Source: Symsagittifera roscoffensis (lineage: Eukaryota; Xenacoelomorpha; Acoela; Convolutidae). From it: a stretch of DNA of 64,000 nucleotides. Shown in pieces: positions 42,996 to 54,916 of the stretch (the first letter of the stretch is position 1; each line of letters starts with the position of its first letter). The translations under genes and the position numbers were made by a program. Under the pieces are notes generated by a model. That model worked only from the letters and a program-made list of their open reading frames with translations. It had not been told where the DNA came from and searched no databases. Location of the stretch: contig NC_087062.1 in the NCBI RefSeq assembly GCF_963678635.1, positions 14,803,789 to 14,867,788 of the forward strand. The letters run 5' to 3'.

Positions 42996-45890
42996 ATTGG
43001 TGGATACAGAGAGAAGGAGAAAACTGATAATCTCAGAAATATATAAACAGAGCAACCGAACTACATTTGCGGTAAAATGGTTGAAAAAGCAGCGGCAAAT
43101 TGCTGTTCGCAATTTCCAGACATAATATCACACGAGAGTAGAGCTGTCTTATGAATACAGAAGGCAGAGCGATCACGAACAAAGAAGAGATAGATTAGAA
43201 GTGGACCAGAGTGAACCTTCGATGGAAAGGTGCACAAGCGAAGTCTCCCAATGGTCCAGAACCAAAACTTATTTCTTGAGCTGAAACTGACTTATTCAAA
43301 ACTTCTGGAATTAAACTTGATTAGCCATTTATGCTAGAGTTGCTGGTTAATTTAGTTACTTCAATTCTAGAGTGGGCCGGCATGCGAGTACTCAATTTAA
43401 AATTCGTGAGTTTGTTTTATAATTGTTATGTTGAGGTAGGGAGAGTTTTAGGTTCATCCATCTGAAATGGATCAAAGTTTCACTGTCTAATAAAAAAATA
43501 ACTGTACGGACTGTTCCGACCCTGTTTTTAACAGCGTTCGCGTATTTTGGGTATTTAGAGACCTAAGTATGGGGACGCTCTTTTTTTCTAGAGTGAGGGG
43601 TATTTTGGTAGTGGCCTTTAAGCTGTAACGAGGGTTTTAGTCTCATGTCGCAAGTGAACCGAATTGGCTCCGACCGTTTGAGGTAGAAAAAAAACAAGAG
43701 ATAGTGTCCCTGACTCTAGAGATAGTGTCCCTGACTCTTGAGCCAATGGTTATAGGGTCTATTTTTCTGTAACCTCATATGCGACTTAAGTTAAAGTTTT
43801 TCGCTCAGTTTTTTTGCTGGTTTCTGGACGGTTTTTGTGGAGCCTGGTGCTGCTCCTCCGGTAAGCGCAAAAATTAGTGGAACAAAGCTGCTGTGTTCCA
43901 CATCCAGAATTCCTTGTTGGTATTTTAATGTTTTGACACTCTCATGATGTTTTTAGGCGTCAGATACAGTTTTAGGGCAGGATTTAGCATGGGGGTTGAA
44001 AATTCTTACATCGAAAAGTTCGATTGAATCGGCCTCCCAAGAATCTATTTGCCTTGATTGTAACAATCGCCCGGAAGTACATATTGACGGAAGATAAAGC
44101 TAAGCTATAACACGACTCACCAGCGTCTAAACAGAGCTCTACATGCTTTTCACCGTCTCTACCAAGGCCAGTTTTTTGGTGGTCTTTCTAACATCGGGTC
44201 GACAAAAACGTTACTGCTTTCGGCTTCGGTCAGAACACTCAAATTAACCTAATTATATGCAAGAATAACGAGCTCATGGCTGGTTCTCAGTATCCATAGA
44301 CCACGAGGTCACTCCTAAAAACAGAGCTACTACTGTTTAGTATATTACCATTGTTTTTGTTCAGTAGATACAAATCATCATCTCCATCGAAGATAGATCA
44401 ACCCTTTCCCTCAACTCCTAGCTTCTCCTTATCAAAAAATGAATCCAGATGTTAACAAAATTCAATTCAGGACATAACCAACAAATTAAAATTTAGTTTT
44501 TATCAGTTTGAGTTCAGGCCTCGAGACGCCTCCGGATTCTTGAATCCGGGGAAACAACGTTCTTATTTCATCTCCGGAAGGCTGGATTCACTGTTCCACC
44601 ACTCTTCTCCGTTGGTGTGAATAGCTCTGTAACGATTGTAGCGACACAATCGTTACAACCCGGAGCGGACTCTGTTAATTCTCTGCTGTGATGTTCTATT
44701 TCTCCTTGTTATCTCTACCGCAACTATTGTCGTTATGTTTCTTTTTTTGATTTGTTTCCAGAAATGGCCGTTTTGTCATTTCTAGGAAGTGTGACATCAC
44801 AAAACCAATTTTTTAAAATTTAAAACTTCCAGAATCTTCTGACCTTCGTGATTAGTCTAATCGTCTAAATAACACTGCTAATCCTCTAAAACTGCCAATT
44901 CTCAGGGTCAGCGGCTAATAATCCGAAATTGCATTTTTGTCCATTCTGGTCGAATGTCACATACTCCCCGGACAGCCCGGACATACTCCACAATTGAGTT
45001 TCGTAGTCTTCGTAAAAATGGTACAGTGCCATCGAACAGAATTTACAAAATGCACGACATCACTTTTATCCACGTCATATCGACTCACTGCAGAATATAA
45101 ATGGCATCGTACTACACTACTATTGTCTTTCAAATTCTTTCACTAAACTGCACTCTTGAGGATATGAATTAAGATAAAACTTTTTTCTGACTCTCAATGT
45201 CAAGGCCCTGATTTAAAAATTTTTCTCCTAGGTTTTAAAAAGTGTTGATTCGCAGGGCAGTCCTGCCAACCAACAAGCTAAAATTATCCTAGTATGCTTC
45301 TTCCCTTCGGAAATTTCAGTTGTTGCTGATCCTGAAAATTAAAATTAGGAAATTCTGTGGTTAGAAGAAACAAAGAAATAATCTCCCTCCTCAAGAGATT
45401 ACCCAAGTCTTTCAAGTCACCACAAAGCGATCAGTCGTCTTAGTTGATTAAAAACAATAATGCAGGCTGGAATTTTTAAATATACTCTCCACTCAAGCCT
45501 ATCTAAATAAATAGTAAGTCTCTCTAAAGCCACTAAGTAAAATCAAAAGGCAAATTTATAAATGCAACAAATTCTTTAATCTTTCAAAACTCAACTAAAT
45601 GTTTTCTTTTAGTTTCAATTACAACTTGGTTGCTTTGTTCCTCATTTGAGTTTTTTGTCACATACAAAATTTTACTAAATTTTGATATCTTCTTTTTCAT
45701 CACTTCTTTGTTTCTTCCTTTGTTCGTCAAAAACTTCTAAATTCTTCTAATTTTCTTTCTTTTTGCAACTTTGTTTTTCGGCCATTTGTCAATGTTCCCT
45801 TTCTTCCTCCTGTGACCATGACTCTGCACTTTCAGTTTCTATGTCTTGCAACACATTGGTAGCTATCCTGACGGTGTTGGAAGCAGTCCA
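42996..45890. other. Noncoding stretch between CR1 copy 2 and the macro/SGNH element
   Basis: No gene recognised. It holds a 21-bp tandem duplication of AGAGATAGTGTCCCTGACTCT at about 43698-43739, a perfect 12-bp-arm hairpin at 44628-44657 and T/C-rich sequence at 45600-45800. Confidence 0.5.
44628..44657. repeat. Perfect 12-bp inverted repeat (TGTAACGATTGT / ACAATCGTTACA)
   Basis: Arms 44628-44639 and 44646-44657 pair perfectly around a 6-base loop. TGTAACG...CGTTACA is the form of many Ty3/Gypsy LTR ends, so this could be a scar of two abutting LTR ends or simply a strong hairpin. Confidence 0.6.
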
Positions 45891-46822
45891 CTAACACTTC
45901 TGCTCTTCTACCCTTTGTTTACAACAAGGTAGGGGATACACTTTAGATTCTCTGTTTCGGCAGAAGCTGCTGTGGAGGCACAACGTCACGCTTCTCTCCA
46001 AATCTTCCTTCAACATCTCTTCTCTCTCCCTTCCGTTACATTCAATCGTCCTAGAAGTTCTCTGTACTGCGGTGGTCATTCCGATGAGTTATAAAAGCTC
46101 GTTTGAAAGCTCCTGCTCCAATGTCCAGCTGATACACACTTCACACCCTGCTTTGCTTTGACATATGCTTTTTGGCATACTCGTATAATCATGCAGTCAT
46201 GTTGGCTCTAAACCATGGCATCAGTCGTCTCCTGGCCTTTACTTTCCCCACTTCCAGCAGATTTTTCAAGATTTTGCACATTGTCCCAAAAAGATCTAAA
46301 TCTTTTAGACATCCAATTTCTGCAAATGTTCTCTCGTCGGTGCTTCCTGTCCGTTGTTTTCTCTAACATGAGTTTCCAGCCATCTTATTGCCATCATAAT
46401 TCCCATTATCACTATCGTTATAGGCCTTGACAAACCTGGTAAACCCATGGAGAGCAGCTCTCCACAGTCCCAGATCAAAACCAGATTACTACGCCCGGGA
46501 TACCACCATATTTGCAGCAAGCAAAGGCAGGGAAATTCATCGTGTTGACATGATGCTCCTTCAATTACGCTTTCCCGAAGCTTCCAGTAGTGATTCCAAT
46601 TCCATCATTACTCGGTGGACTTCATCATTCTCATCTACTGCATTGTAATCCGTGACGGTTGATCCTTTCTGCTTCTGTCTTTCAAAGTCACTGAAGTTCC
46701 CACTGTCGTATCCCATGACCTTTTTTCCCCAGTATTGATTCTAACTCCTCTTTAGTTCTCTCTGGAACTACTGAGAACATTTTGCACAGTAACTCATAAG
46801 ACTTTTCTTTTATTCTCGCTAG
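45891..46822 (-). pseudogene. Decayed 3' part of the element
   Basis: Coding-like fragments in alternating frames: KSYELLCKMFSVVPERTKEE (to 46690), then one frame over MGYDSGNFSDFERQKQKGS and VHRVMMELESLLEASGK (to about 46565), then FVKAYNDSDNGNYDGNKMAG (near 46410) and CLKDLDLFGTMCKILKNLL (near 46290). Each is separated by indels or stops. The last coding-like piece ends near 45891. No element terminus could be defined. Confidence 0.4.
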
Positions 46823-47170
46823 TCATACACATTTTGGCACTGAGAATGTTTGATCCACGATCGTTTTCGTGATTTTCACACCCTCAACTGCGAAATACAC
46901 TGGGTATCTGCTCTTGCACAATGGAGCTAATGTCGATCCCACTAAATATCGCGCTCCCGATGGTCTACGATACGTTTCACTGTGCCGGATGTTCATTTCC
47001 GTCTCGATCGCTTCCCTCCACTTTCCTATGTGCTTTTGCGCAGTCTGCAAATCTCCTGCGAATACTTCTACGCTGATTGCCATGACCATCTCATGCTTTT
47101 GTTCTAGATTCAACAGTGACTCTAAGGAACCAAATATGCTGTAGAATCCTAGTGCAGTCACTAGATTCAC
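46823..47170 (-). pseudogene. Helical ORF ending in TGA-CTAG
   Basis: 115 codons from a GTG-like position (no ATG) with helices (SLESLLNLEQKHEMVMAISVEV, AQKHIGKWREAIETEMNI) and YPVYFAVEGVKITKTIVD. It stops at TGA 46825-46823 followed by CTAGCG, and the same frame stays open for about 43 more codons (KSYELLCKMFSVVPERTKEE). Function unknown. It continues the polyprotein of the element. Confidence 0.45.
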
Positions 47171-47558
47171 CTCGGTTACTCGATGGCAATCTGCAATCAG
47201 TTACGTTTCTGTTTTTGCCTTCATCACAATGTTACCAAACAAAATCGTCAACTGGTTTTTTTTCTGTTTTTCCAGGATCTTCACGCAATCCAGACCTCGC
47301 CAGACGTGACCTTCCAGTCCACAGACTTCTGCCAGACAGCTACCAGGTTTGACTCAGTCCTCTGGTCTCCAGCCAGCCAACTCTACAGTCTGAGTTCAGT
47401 TCCCTCTATAAGTCTTGTGTCGCACCTAATATCGAATCAGCGTTGGGACTAAGACGCCACGATGGTTTCAATAGTTCTCATACCACGATCAAGCTCGTTC
47501 TCAGTAGTTCATCTGAGAAACCCAGTCCAAACTCTACTCGTTTGTCGGATTTTGGCAC

Positions 47559-48502
47559 TTAAAGTGCAGCCACCTTTTCCTCCAAGACTAGTTCCAGCTT
47601 GGTCTGCGGATTAGCAGCGCTTTTAATCGTTACAATTCTCGACGTCCACAATCTTAGCAACACTGCTTGCGCGTAATCAAAGAAGCAATCGCGTATTTCT
47701 TCACCTAGGAAAGGGTTGTAGGCTATCCCTATGACTCCGGTCACGTAACTGTATGACTTCTTTCTGATCGGTCCACAGTATTCACTGGAATTCGGCAGTG
47801 CTCCCATAGATTCCTTAGTGGCCTCAGCTCTTCGTTTGAGAATCTCCTTATTTCGTCTAATTTCCTCATGGGTACTCGCATTGATTTGCTTTGATGCATA
47901 TCCAGCAGTGCTAGCAATAGTAAGGCTTTCGCTCGTTCATCGCCTTCTCTTAGCATCTTGACACAAGTGTTCAATGCTGACACTGAATTTTGCTCTATCA
48001 TGAACCGGATGAAACAGAGAGCGTCTCTCCGCTTCGCGCACGCTACTGCTACTCCCTCTTGGTTTATCAGATCTCTCATGCTCGCCATCAGGAATAACTT
48101 TTCTTCCTTTGATCTTTTCCTTTCTTCTGAATCATATTCCTTGCGAGTCAGTCCGATCATACACCAGGCGATCCTCAGTTGTAACTCAGTTTTCACGTAA
48201 GGTACTGCTATCAGAGCGTGTATCTTCGGCGTGGTCCTCATTTCTTCTTCGAAGTATCCTAACACTACCGCTTTCCATGGAAGGCTCGCCAACTGCTCGA
48301 TCGTTTCTGCGTGCTTTTCAGACAAAACCAGAGTCCCAAATGCCTTCTGCTTCAGGGTGGTGCCTTGCATGATCGTCTCCCAATAACCTTCGATGGCGCT
48401 TTTGTCTTCCAGAGCCATTAAGTGTCCTCTGGACGAATTCCTGTATTCCAACTTATCCATGTGTCCACTGGCGGGTTCATCTATTGATACAGTTTCCGAC
48501 AC
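47559..48502 (-). pseudogene. Helical protein, second copy (truncated, frameshifted)
   Basis: Matches 51444-50470 at high identity with an offset of about 2.94 kb. It lacks about ten codons near 47870 (the NRKEPMELE stretch), shifts frame near 47810 and has a TAA near 47559. This is the downstream copy of the ~2.9 kb internal duplication. Confidence 0.55.
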
Positions 48503-48517
48503 TTTCAGTCGGTTATA

Positions 48518-48838
48518 TTACACTGGCACCAGCTGTCCTACAACACTACCTTTTCCGTGGTTCATGGGCGACGGTTTAAAGTCTTTCATAGTACTCTCTC
48601 CCCATTGGCTGAGTATTTCCATTTCTAATGTTGCTCCAGTCAGAGTGAGGTCACTCGTCTTGGGTTCGTAACCAGTTGATTTTATCCCTGCCATGAGAAT
48701 GGGTGGCATCATTGCTACATCAGTCAGCATCCGGTCTGTGCCAGGCAATCGATCATCACCCTGTCCTAAATCCATGGCTTCTTCATCTCGCTTTCTGTTC
48801 ATTGAGTTGACAGCTTTTATCGAGATTTCAGAATCCAC
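48518..48838 (-). pseudogene. Segment preceding the helical protein (second copy of the duplication)
   Basis: 107 codons (GTDRMLTDVAMMPPILMAG, LTLTGATLEMEILSQWGES) ending in TAA, after which the same frame continues through YNRLK into the helical protein at 48502. So both are pieces of one polyprotein interrupted by a stop. Confidence 0.45.
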
Positions 48839-49042
48839 CTTCGTCTTTACACTTTCCTCGATATCACCTTGCTGCCCAGTTTCGTCTTCATTTCATTAAT
48901 CTTATCAATCACCAATTTTGATCGCATCGTTCCTTTCCGGGTTTTTGTCACATATACCACTTCTCCATGTCTTCTTGCGGCGTCATCTTGATAGGAGAGT
49001 TTGCCTCATTTTCGCCAGTTGCTGAGTCGATCAATAACTTAC

Positions 49043-49294
49043 TCAATCTCCCTTCACATTGTCAAGGACCTCCCGCATTAGTGGTCGGTTGAGACCTAGT
49101 TTCAAAATAGACTGGGTACCGTAGCTCTGAACTACTGTCCAGACCTCTTCAATGAAGGCTACTCTATCCAATCTACATCCCGTCCTATTTTTATGGTCTC
49201 TGTGATGCACCTCCCACTCTTCTTCGGGCAGCCTTCCCAAGAAAAGTACACTGGCAGCGCCTTCTATTCTCCTTCTCTTTGGTGATTCCATCAA
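49043..49294 (-). pseudogene. Segment SPKRRRIEGAASVLFLGRLP
   Basis: 83 codons with a short basic, NLS-like start (KRRR) and a helical remainder (VAFIEEVWTVVQSYGTQSIL). Also found, truncated on its N-terminal side, at about 52075-51920. Function unknown. Confidence 0.4.
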
Positions 49295-49438
49295 GAGACT
49301 CTATTCGTTATCTTTAGGATTGCTCGGAGAGCCGCTCTCCGGCAAATTCCGGTTCGCTTCCATAAAAGCCGACGGGGGTTCCAGCGTGGAAGTACCCTCG
49401 TCTGCTGGCTCAGTCGTTTCCAACGCATCCGCGCCGCG

Positions 49439-50009
49439 TTAAAAATTACTGAAGAAATTTAAGTCTAGGCTGGATACTCCTCCTGTCGATGCCTTTTTGT
49501 CTTCTTTCTCGGCCTGATCAGGGTCCTGTTGCATAGGTTCCTCCGATCGACGGCTTCCTCCTTGCCCATCATCTTGTTCTGGTTTCTTTCCTGAGTTTGA
49601 GGGCCCTTGCTCTTCACTTCTGGCCCCTCCGGTAATTTCGGTATGACTAGCCTGCCAGCTGACTGTTTCCAGCTGACTTCCAGCCTCCATAGACTATTTT
49701 GATCTCCTCATAGCCGAAGGGTGCTAGCAACGTTCTCGTCTGTAGCGTTCCTCCCAGCGTTAACTCCGGTTTCACACTCGTCATGATCAGGGAGGCCTCT
49801 GGTAATTCAATTTTGCCTCTCATCCTCATAGGCGCTAGATCCAGTTTTGCCCATTCCTTGTCAAATTTCCCAGGCTTCGGAGTCGCTGCGTGGCTTATTC
49901 GTCTTCTCGTTGCTTGATCCGTGTAAGCAAACTGCGAGTGCTGTAACATTGCGGAATTTCTGCCCACAAAACATGGATCCATCCTTTCCGAAAATTTTGC
50001 CTGGTCCAT
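49439..50009 (-). pseudogene. Segment with LDLAPMRMRGKIELPEAS and acidic/Gln-rich tail
   Basis: Two overlapping frames: 50009-49647 (LDLAPMRMRGK, ELTLGGTLQTRTLLAPFGYEEIKIVY) and 49690-49439 (Ser/Glu/Gln-rich linker EQGPSNSGKKPEQDDGQGG). A frameshift near 49680 links them. The beta-rich first part and disordered second part look like the end of one domain and a linker. Function unknown. Confidence 0.45.
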
Positions 50010-51444
50010 AGATGACCGTCACGAACTCCGTGACTCCTCTGATCAACGCTAGGGGATCGGTCCTCATAGCTATGCTCAGATCAGTTAGCAGGGGCATGCC
50101 CCCAACATGTCGTCGCACGTCTGCCTCACTCTGAATTGTTTCATCCTCTCCTGTTCCACAGACTTCTGCTTCTGCCAGATTGCTACCAGGTTTGACCCAG
50201 TCGTCTGGTCCCCAGCCAGGCAACTCTACTTTGTCTTCTCCGTTGCTCTTAGAGGCTGTCGTCATCAAGCTATAGATGATGTTAAGATCACGCAGATTAC
50301 AATCTGAGTTCAGATCCCTCTGTAAGTCTTGTGTCGCACGTAATATTGAATCAGCGTTGGGACTAGGACACCACGATGGTTTCATTAGTTCCCATACCAC
50401 CATCAAGCCCGTTCTCAGTAGTTCATCTGAGAAACCCAATCCAAACTCTACTCGTTTGTCGGATTTTGGCACTGAAGTTGCAGCTACTTTTTCCTCCAAG
50501 ACTAGTCCCAGCTTGGTCTGCGGAATAGCAGCGCTTTTAATCGTTGCAATTCTCGACGTCCAGAATCTTAGCAGCACTGCTTGCTCGTAATCAAAGAAGC
50601 AATCGCGTATGTCTTCACTTAGGAAAGTGTTGTAGGCTATCCCTATGACTCCGGACACGTAACTGTATGACTTCTTTCTGATCGGTCCACAGTATTCACT
50701 GGATTTCGGCAGTGCTCCCATAGATTCCTTAGTGAGCCTCAGCTCTTTGTTTGAGAATCTCCTTATTTCGTCTATTTTCCTCATGGGTTCTAGTTCCATG
50801 GGTTCTTTCCTGTTTACTCGCATTGATTTGCTTTGATGCATATCCAGCAGTGCTAGCAAGAGTAAGGCTTTCGCTCGTTCATCGCCTTCTCTTAGCATCT
50901 TGACACAAGTGTTCAATGCTGGCACTGAAGTTTGCTCTATCATGAACCGGATGAAACAGAGAGCGTCTCTCCGCTTCGTGCACGCTACTGCTACTCCCTC
51001 TTGGGTTATCAGATCTCTCATGCTCGCCATCAGGAATAACTTTTCTTCCTTTGATCTTTTCCTTTCTTCCGAATCATATTCCTTGCGAGTCAGTCCGATC
51101 ATGCACCAGGCGATCCTCAGTTGTAACTCAGTTCTCACGTAAGGTACTGCTATCAGAGCGTGTATCTTCGGCGTGGTCCTCATTTCTTCTTCGAAGTATC
51201 CTAACACTACCGCTTTCCATGAAAAGCTCGCCAACTGCTCGATCGTTTCTGCGTGCTTTTCAGACAACACCAGAGTCCTAAATGCCTTCTGCTTCAGGGT
51301 GGTGCCTTGCATGATCGTCTCCAAATAACCTTCGATGGCGCTTTTGTCTTCCAGAGCCATTAAGTGTCCTCTGGACGCACTCTTGTATTCCAACATCTCC
51401 ATGTATCCACTGGCGGGTTCATCTATTGATACAGTTTTCGACAC
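49861..51444 (-). pseudogene. Longest intact frame of the element: helical protein, chimeric 3' end
   Basis: 527 codons without a stop, starting at a non-ATG codon in a frame that is open upstream, so it is part of a polyprotein. The N-terminal ~450 residues are helical (SAIEGYLETIMQGTTLKQKAF, EELQLRIAWCMIGL-like, ALLLLALLDMHQSKSM, YVSGVIGIAYNTF). At about 50155 it becomes the TGEDETIQSEADVRRHVGGM segment that belongs to the region at 52.8 kb, and at about 50005 it changes again to KDGSMFCGQKF. This part is a recombination mosaic. No known fold was recognised; it could be a capsid- or nucleoprotein-like helical protein. Confidence 0.55.
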
Positions 51445-51449
51445 TTTCA

Positions 51450-52200
51450 GTCGGTTTCAGTGGCACCAGCTGTCCTACAACACTACCTTTTCCGTGGTTT
51501 ATGGGAGACGGCTTAAAGTCTTTCATAGTACTCTCTTCACATTGGCTGAGAATTTGCATTTCTAATATTGCTCCAGTCAGAGTGAGGTGGCACCATTGCT
51601 ACATCAGTCAGCATCCGGTCTGTGCCAGGCAATCGATCATCACCCTGTCCCAAATCCATGGCTTCTTCGACTCGCTTTCTCTTCGCTGACAGCTTTTATC
51701 GAGATTTCAGAATCCATTTTCGTCTTTCCAGCTTTCCTCGATATCACCTTGCTGCCCAGTTTCGTCTTCATTATTTAATCTTATCAATCACCAATTTTGA
51801 TCGCATCGTTCCTTACCGGGTTCTTGACAGAAATACCACTTCTCCTTTGTCTTCTTGTGGCGTCATCTTGATAGGAGAGTTTGTCTCATTTTCGCCAGTT
51901 GCTGAGTCGATCAATAACTTACTCAATCTCCCTTCACATTGTCAGGGATCTCCCGCATTAGTGGTCGGTTGAGACCTAGTTTCAAAATAGACTGGGTACC
52001 GTAGCTCTGAACTACTGTCCAGACCTCTTGCATGAAGGCTACTCTATCCAATCTACATCCCGTCCTATTTTCATAGGCGCTAGATCCAGTTTCGCCCATT
52101 CCTTGTCAAATTTCCCAGGCTTCGGAGTCGCTGCGTGGCTTATTCTGCGAGTGCTGTAAGTGCGAGTGCTGTAACACTGCGGAATTTCTGCCCAAAAAAC
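51450..52200 (-). pseudogene. Rearranged segment upstream of the helical ORF (first copy of the ~2.9 kb duplication)
   Basis: A stub of the FSERMDPC segment (52200-52085) is joined at about 52080 to RTGCRLDRVAF, the segment found intact at 49294-49043. Next come remnants of the DSEISIKAVNS/TDRMLTDVAMMPP segment, with several indels, leading into the helical ORF at 51444. Confidence 0.5.
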
Positions 52201-52212
52201 ATGGATCCATCC

Positions 52213-53757
52213 TTACCGAAAAATTCGCCATTCTTCTTCATTGGCTTCAAAAGCTGTCAACCTAGGTGTTTGCACTGCGGAGACTGCTCCGAGCAACATC
52301 CTTCGCATCAGAGAAAACTCAGGGATTTCCTCTGGCAGCTTCTTGTAATCACCCCAACCTTCCGTCGCTTCTCTCACCTTGTGGTATGCTGCATTGAGTC
52401 GGGGAATTCTTGTGATCTCGCCATTTGTCTTGTCATAGGGCCTTAGATTCCAGAGCTTTGGGAATACTTCAATGTGCCCTCTCTCCACTTCTCCCATACG
52501 ATCACCGAAGTGATCGTCGAAGTTGACGACCGTCAACTGTGGCTCCGATATCTTTGCAAACAACAGATCTTCGCTCATGAGTTCTCGGAATACGTGCTGC
52601 TCACACCAGTTCAGCGCACTTCCGTCCACTGCTGATATGAGGTTCAGGTGCAGCACCGACCTCCTGTATGCTTCCACCTTAACATCAAGGAACGCAAACG
52701 TGACTGCTGGTCCATAGATGACCGTCACGAACTCCGTGATTCCTCTGATCAACGCTAAGGGATCGGTCCTCATAGCTAAGCTCAGATCAGTTAGCAGGCG
52801 CATGCCCCCAACATGTCGTCGCACGTCTTCCTCCCTCTGAACTGTTTCATCCTCTCCTGTTCCAAAGCGATTCTGCTGCAGAAGGTACTGGATAAGAGCA
52901 TGTCTCAAATCGCTTATTTTGTTCCAGGAGTCCGTAGCTCGCGTCACGTCGAAAATCCTCACATTCTCTTTCATCTGCTCAGGGTATCGCGTCAAATTCA
53001 TCAGTCCTCCCAAGTTTCCATGTGTTATCGCAATCAACCTTAAAAGTCCATCTAATCGCAGGTTTTGAACTCCTTCGGTGAGCAGTACCATCGGTTCTTT
53101 CACAAAGTTTTCTGCTCCAAACGTCACGAACAAGGGTAGTAGTTCAACGATCGATACTTCCACTATTGCTTGGAGGAATTTTTTTTGATCAAATATCGAG
53201 AAAGTGTTGGGTAAATTTTCGCCAAGAAGGAGGCGGTACATCCGGCTCCTAGTGCTATCAGTCCAGTCAAAGACTTCTTCCCCCCTCACTTTCTGGGTCC
53301 ACAAAGTTTCCAGGGTAACTTGGCACACTCTGTTCACGAACTCGGCTGACTTTTCCTCAGCATTTTCTGCCAAGTTCACCTACTTCACTAAGTAGGCATG
53401 GATCTTCCTGATCATTACTGGGCCTTGCTCGAAAGCTTCCGCGCCCAATGTCGCCCTTCGAGGGGTTAGGTGCAGCGACTGGTTAGCCTCTGGTTTGGTT
53501 CTCAAAACCAACGCTTCCAAGTGAGCTCTAGTCTCCTTGGAGTTCTTTCTTTTCTCTCCTTCCTCCTTTACTTCCATTCCTCGGAACCATAAATCGTTTG
53601 ACATCGCTACGATTATTCGATGGTCATCGTCAACTCCTGGCTTCAATTTAAGCTGTCGACTGAAGTTGGGCAGTTCCAACCCAGCACTTCGTCCAACACC
53701 AGCATGTGTAGTGAATGGTCCTTGAATCCTCTCATCGCATTCGAGATGTCCGACCAC
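52213..53757 (-). pseudogene. Long helical region of unknown function, copy A
   Basis: One frame with a single TAG (53382-53380) over about 514 codons. It continues the SGNH2-like region (LELPNFSRQLKL) and contains NLAENAEEKSAEFVNRVCQ, LLPLFVTFGAENF, HVGGMRLLTDLSLAMRTDP, VLHLNLISAVDG and TVVNFDDHFGDRMGEVERG. It is largely helical with few low-complexity parts. No family was recognised. Near 53290-53190 two compensating frameshifts garble about 30 residues compared with copy B. Confidence 0.5.
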
Positions 53758-54727
53758 ATCGCAGGTAATTCAGTCCTGAGTGGCCTCAGATTCTCCATCT
53801 CTATCTCGCGATTTGGGGCAGATATGATCATATCATTTTTCCCGTCCGAGAGCAAAGTTACAATCGCATACACGAACTTCAGTCCATCCGGATGACATAT
53901 CCCGGAGACAGCGCGAACACGGCTCTCGGTGTTATCTTAGTGAAGGCGCCCTCTTTCAGGGTATCTACTACTTCACCCATTGACTCGAGGATATCTTTTA
54001 TCGCTGGCCACACAGCATTTTTGGCCGTCGTAGTCTCTCTGAGTCTGCTCAGGAAACCCCTACTGTGTAGATGGTCATTGATGCCAGCAAACACGATTGT
54101 GATCGGGTGCATCTCTATCTGCCTTTGTACTCTGATTGCCATCGACACGGATTGCATTAGGTCCAGGTCGACCGCTGCCAACATTATAACATCCGACCAA
54201 AACAGTGACTTGGAGGTATGTACGAAGTCTGAACTCGCGACTATCATAATCTTGGCCTTCCTCATTTCTGCCTTGTCATAGGCAGCAAAGATGGTCTCAT
54301 CCTTCTTTATCGCCTTCAACCCACCGTATCTCTGAACATCATCTTCTTGATTCACTTGTTTCGGGTACGCTCTTTCTTTCACGTGGCCTGGAGGTGCCTT
54401 CACCTGCCTGAACATCTTTACATGTTGTCCAATTGGTGCCTTTCTAGGTCTTTCTTCTCAATTTCTTTCATCGTGATTCAGTTTCATGTCTTGTAACGAT
54501 CTTGCATTCACTGGACCCATTGTGTTGTTCGAGGGCAGTCCCTCTAAATCGTCAAACCTCAAGGCAGTTGTAGAGCTGAAGTTTATGCCAGCAGCCATCA
54601 ACCAGTCCACGCCTGTTATCGAGTACAGTCCGTTGACAGACAATCTCGCTCCGTTCAACATCTTCATGTCATCTGCTGCAAAGCTCAACGTCTGAAGGTT
54701 CAATTTCATCAGATGATCCTTGTACAT
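53643..54727 (-). pseudogene. Second SGNH-like region, copy A
   Basis: One frame from 54727 to 53879 (interrupted by a TGA at 54460-54458), then one frame over to 53643. It contains KIMIVASSDFVH, VIMLAAVDLDL, HPITIVFAGINDHL (an I-x-V-x-x-G-I-N-D block like SGNH block III), AVWPAIKDIL and LRPLRTELPAMW. A block I GDS and a block V D-x-x-H are not obvious, so it may be a degenerate SGNH fold. Stops and the 53879 frameshift are shared with copy B. Confidence 0.5.
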
Positions 54728-54916
54728 CTGCTAGGGAGAAGGTATGGGCATCGACTACATCAGAGAGCTCCTATCTGGGCGTTGCTCCTCTCGACTGGTG
54801 TTCGTCGTCTCTGACCTCGTCTCTGATCTAGATGTGCTGGTCGTTTCCGCCGTCGGGTTGACAGGCCCTAATCTTCGTCTAGGGTTGATGGTTCTTCTCG
54901 TGGGCGCTTCCCCCAA

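Noticed and set aside
46640-46720. Programmed frameshift at GGGAAAAAAGG in the element's 3' part
   Set aside because: The shift needed is +1, the run is a mutation-prone homopolymer, and the neighbouring frames are decayed as well.
50000-51444. Assignment of the helical protein as a negative-strand virus nucleoprotein
   Set aside because: The only support is helical content and position. No diagnostic motif could be named, so it is left as unknown.
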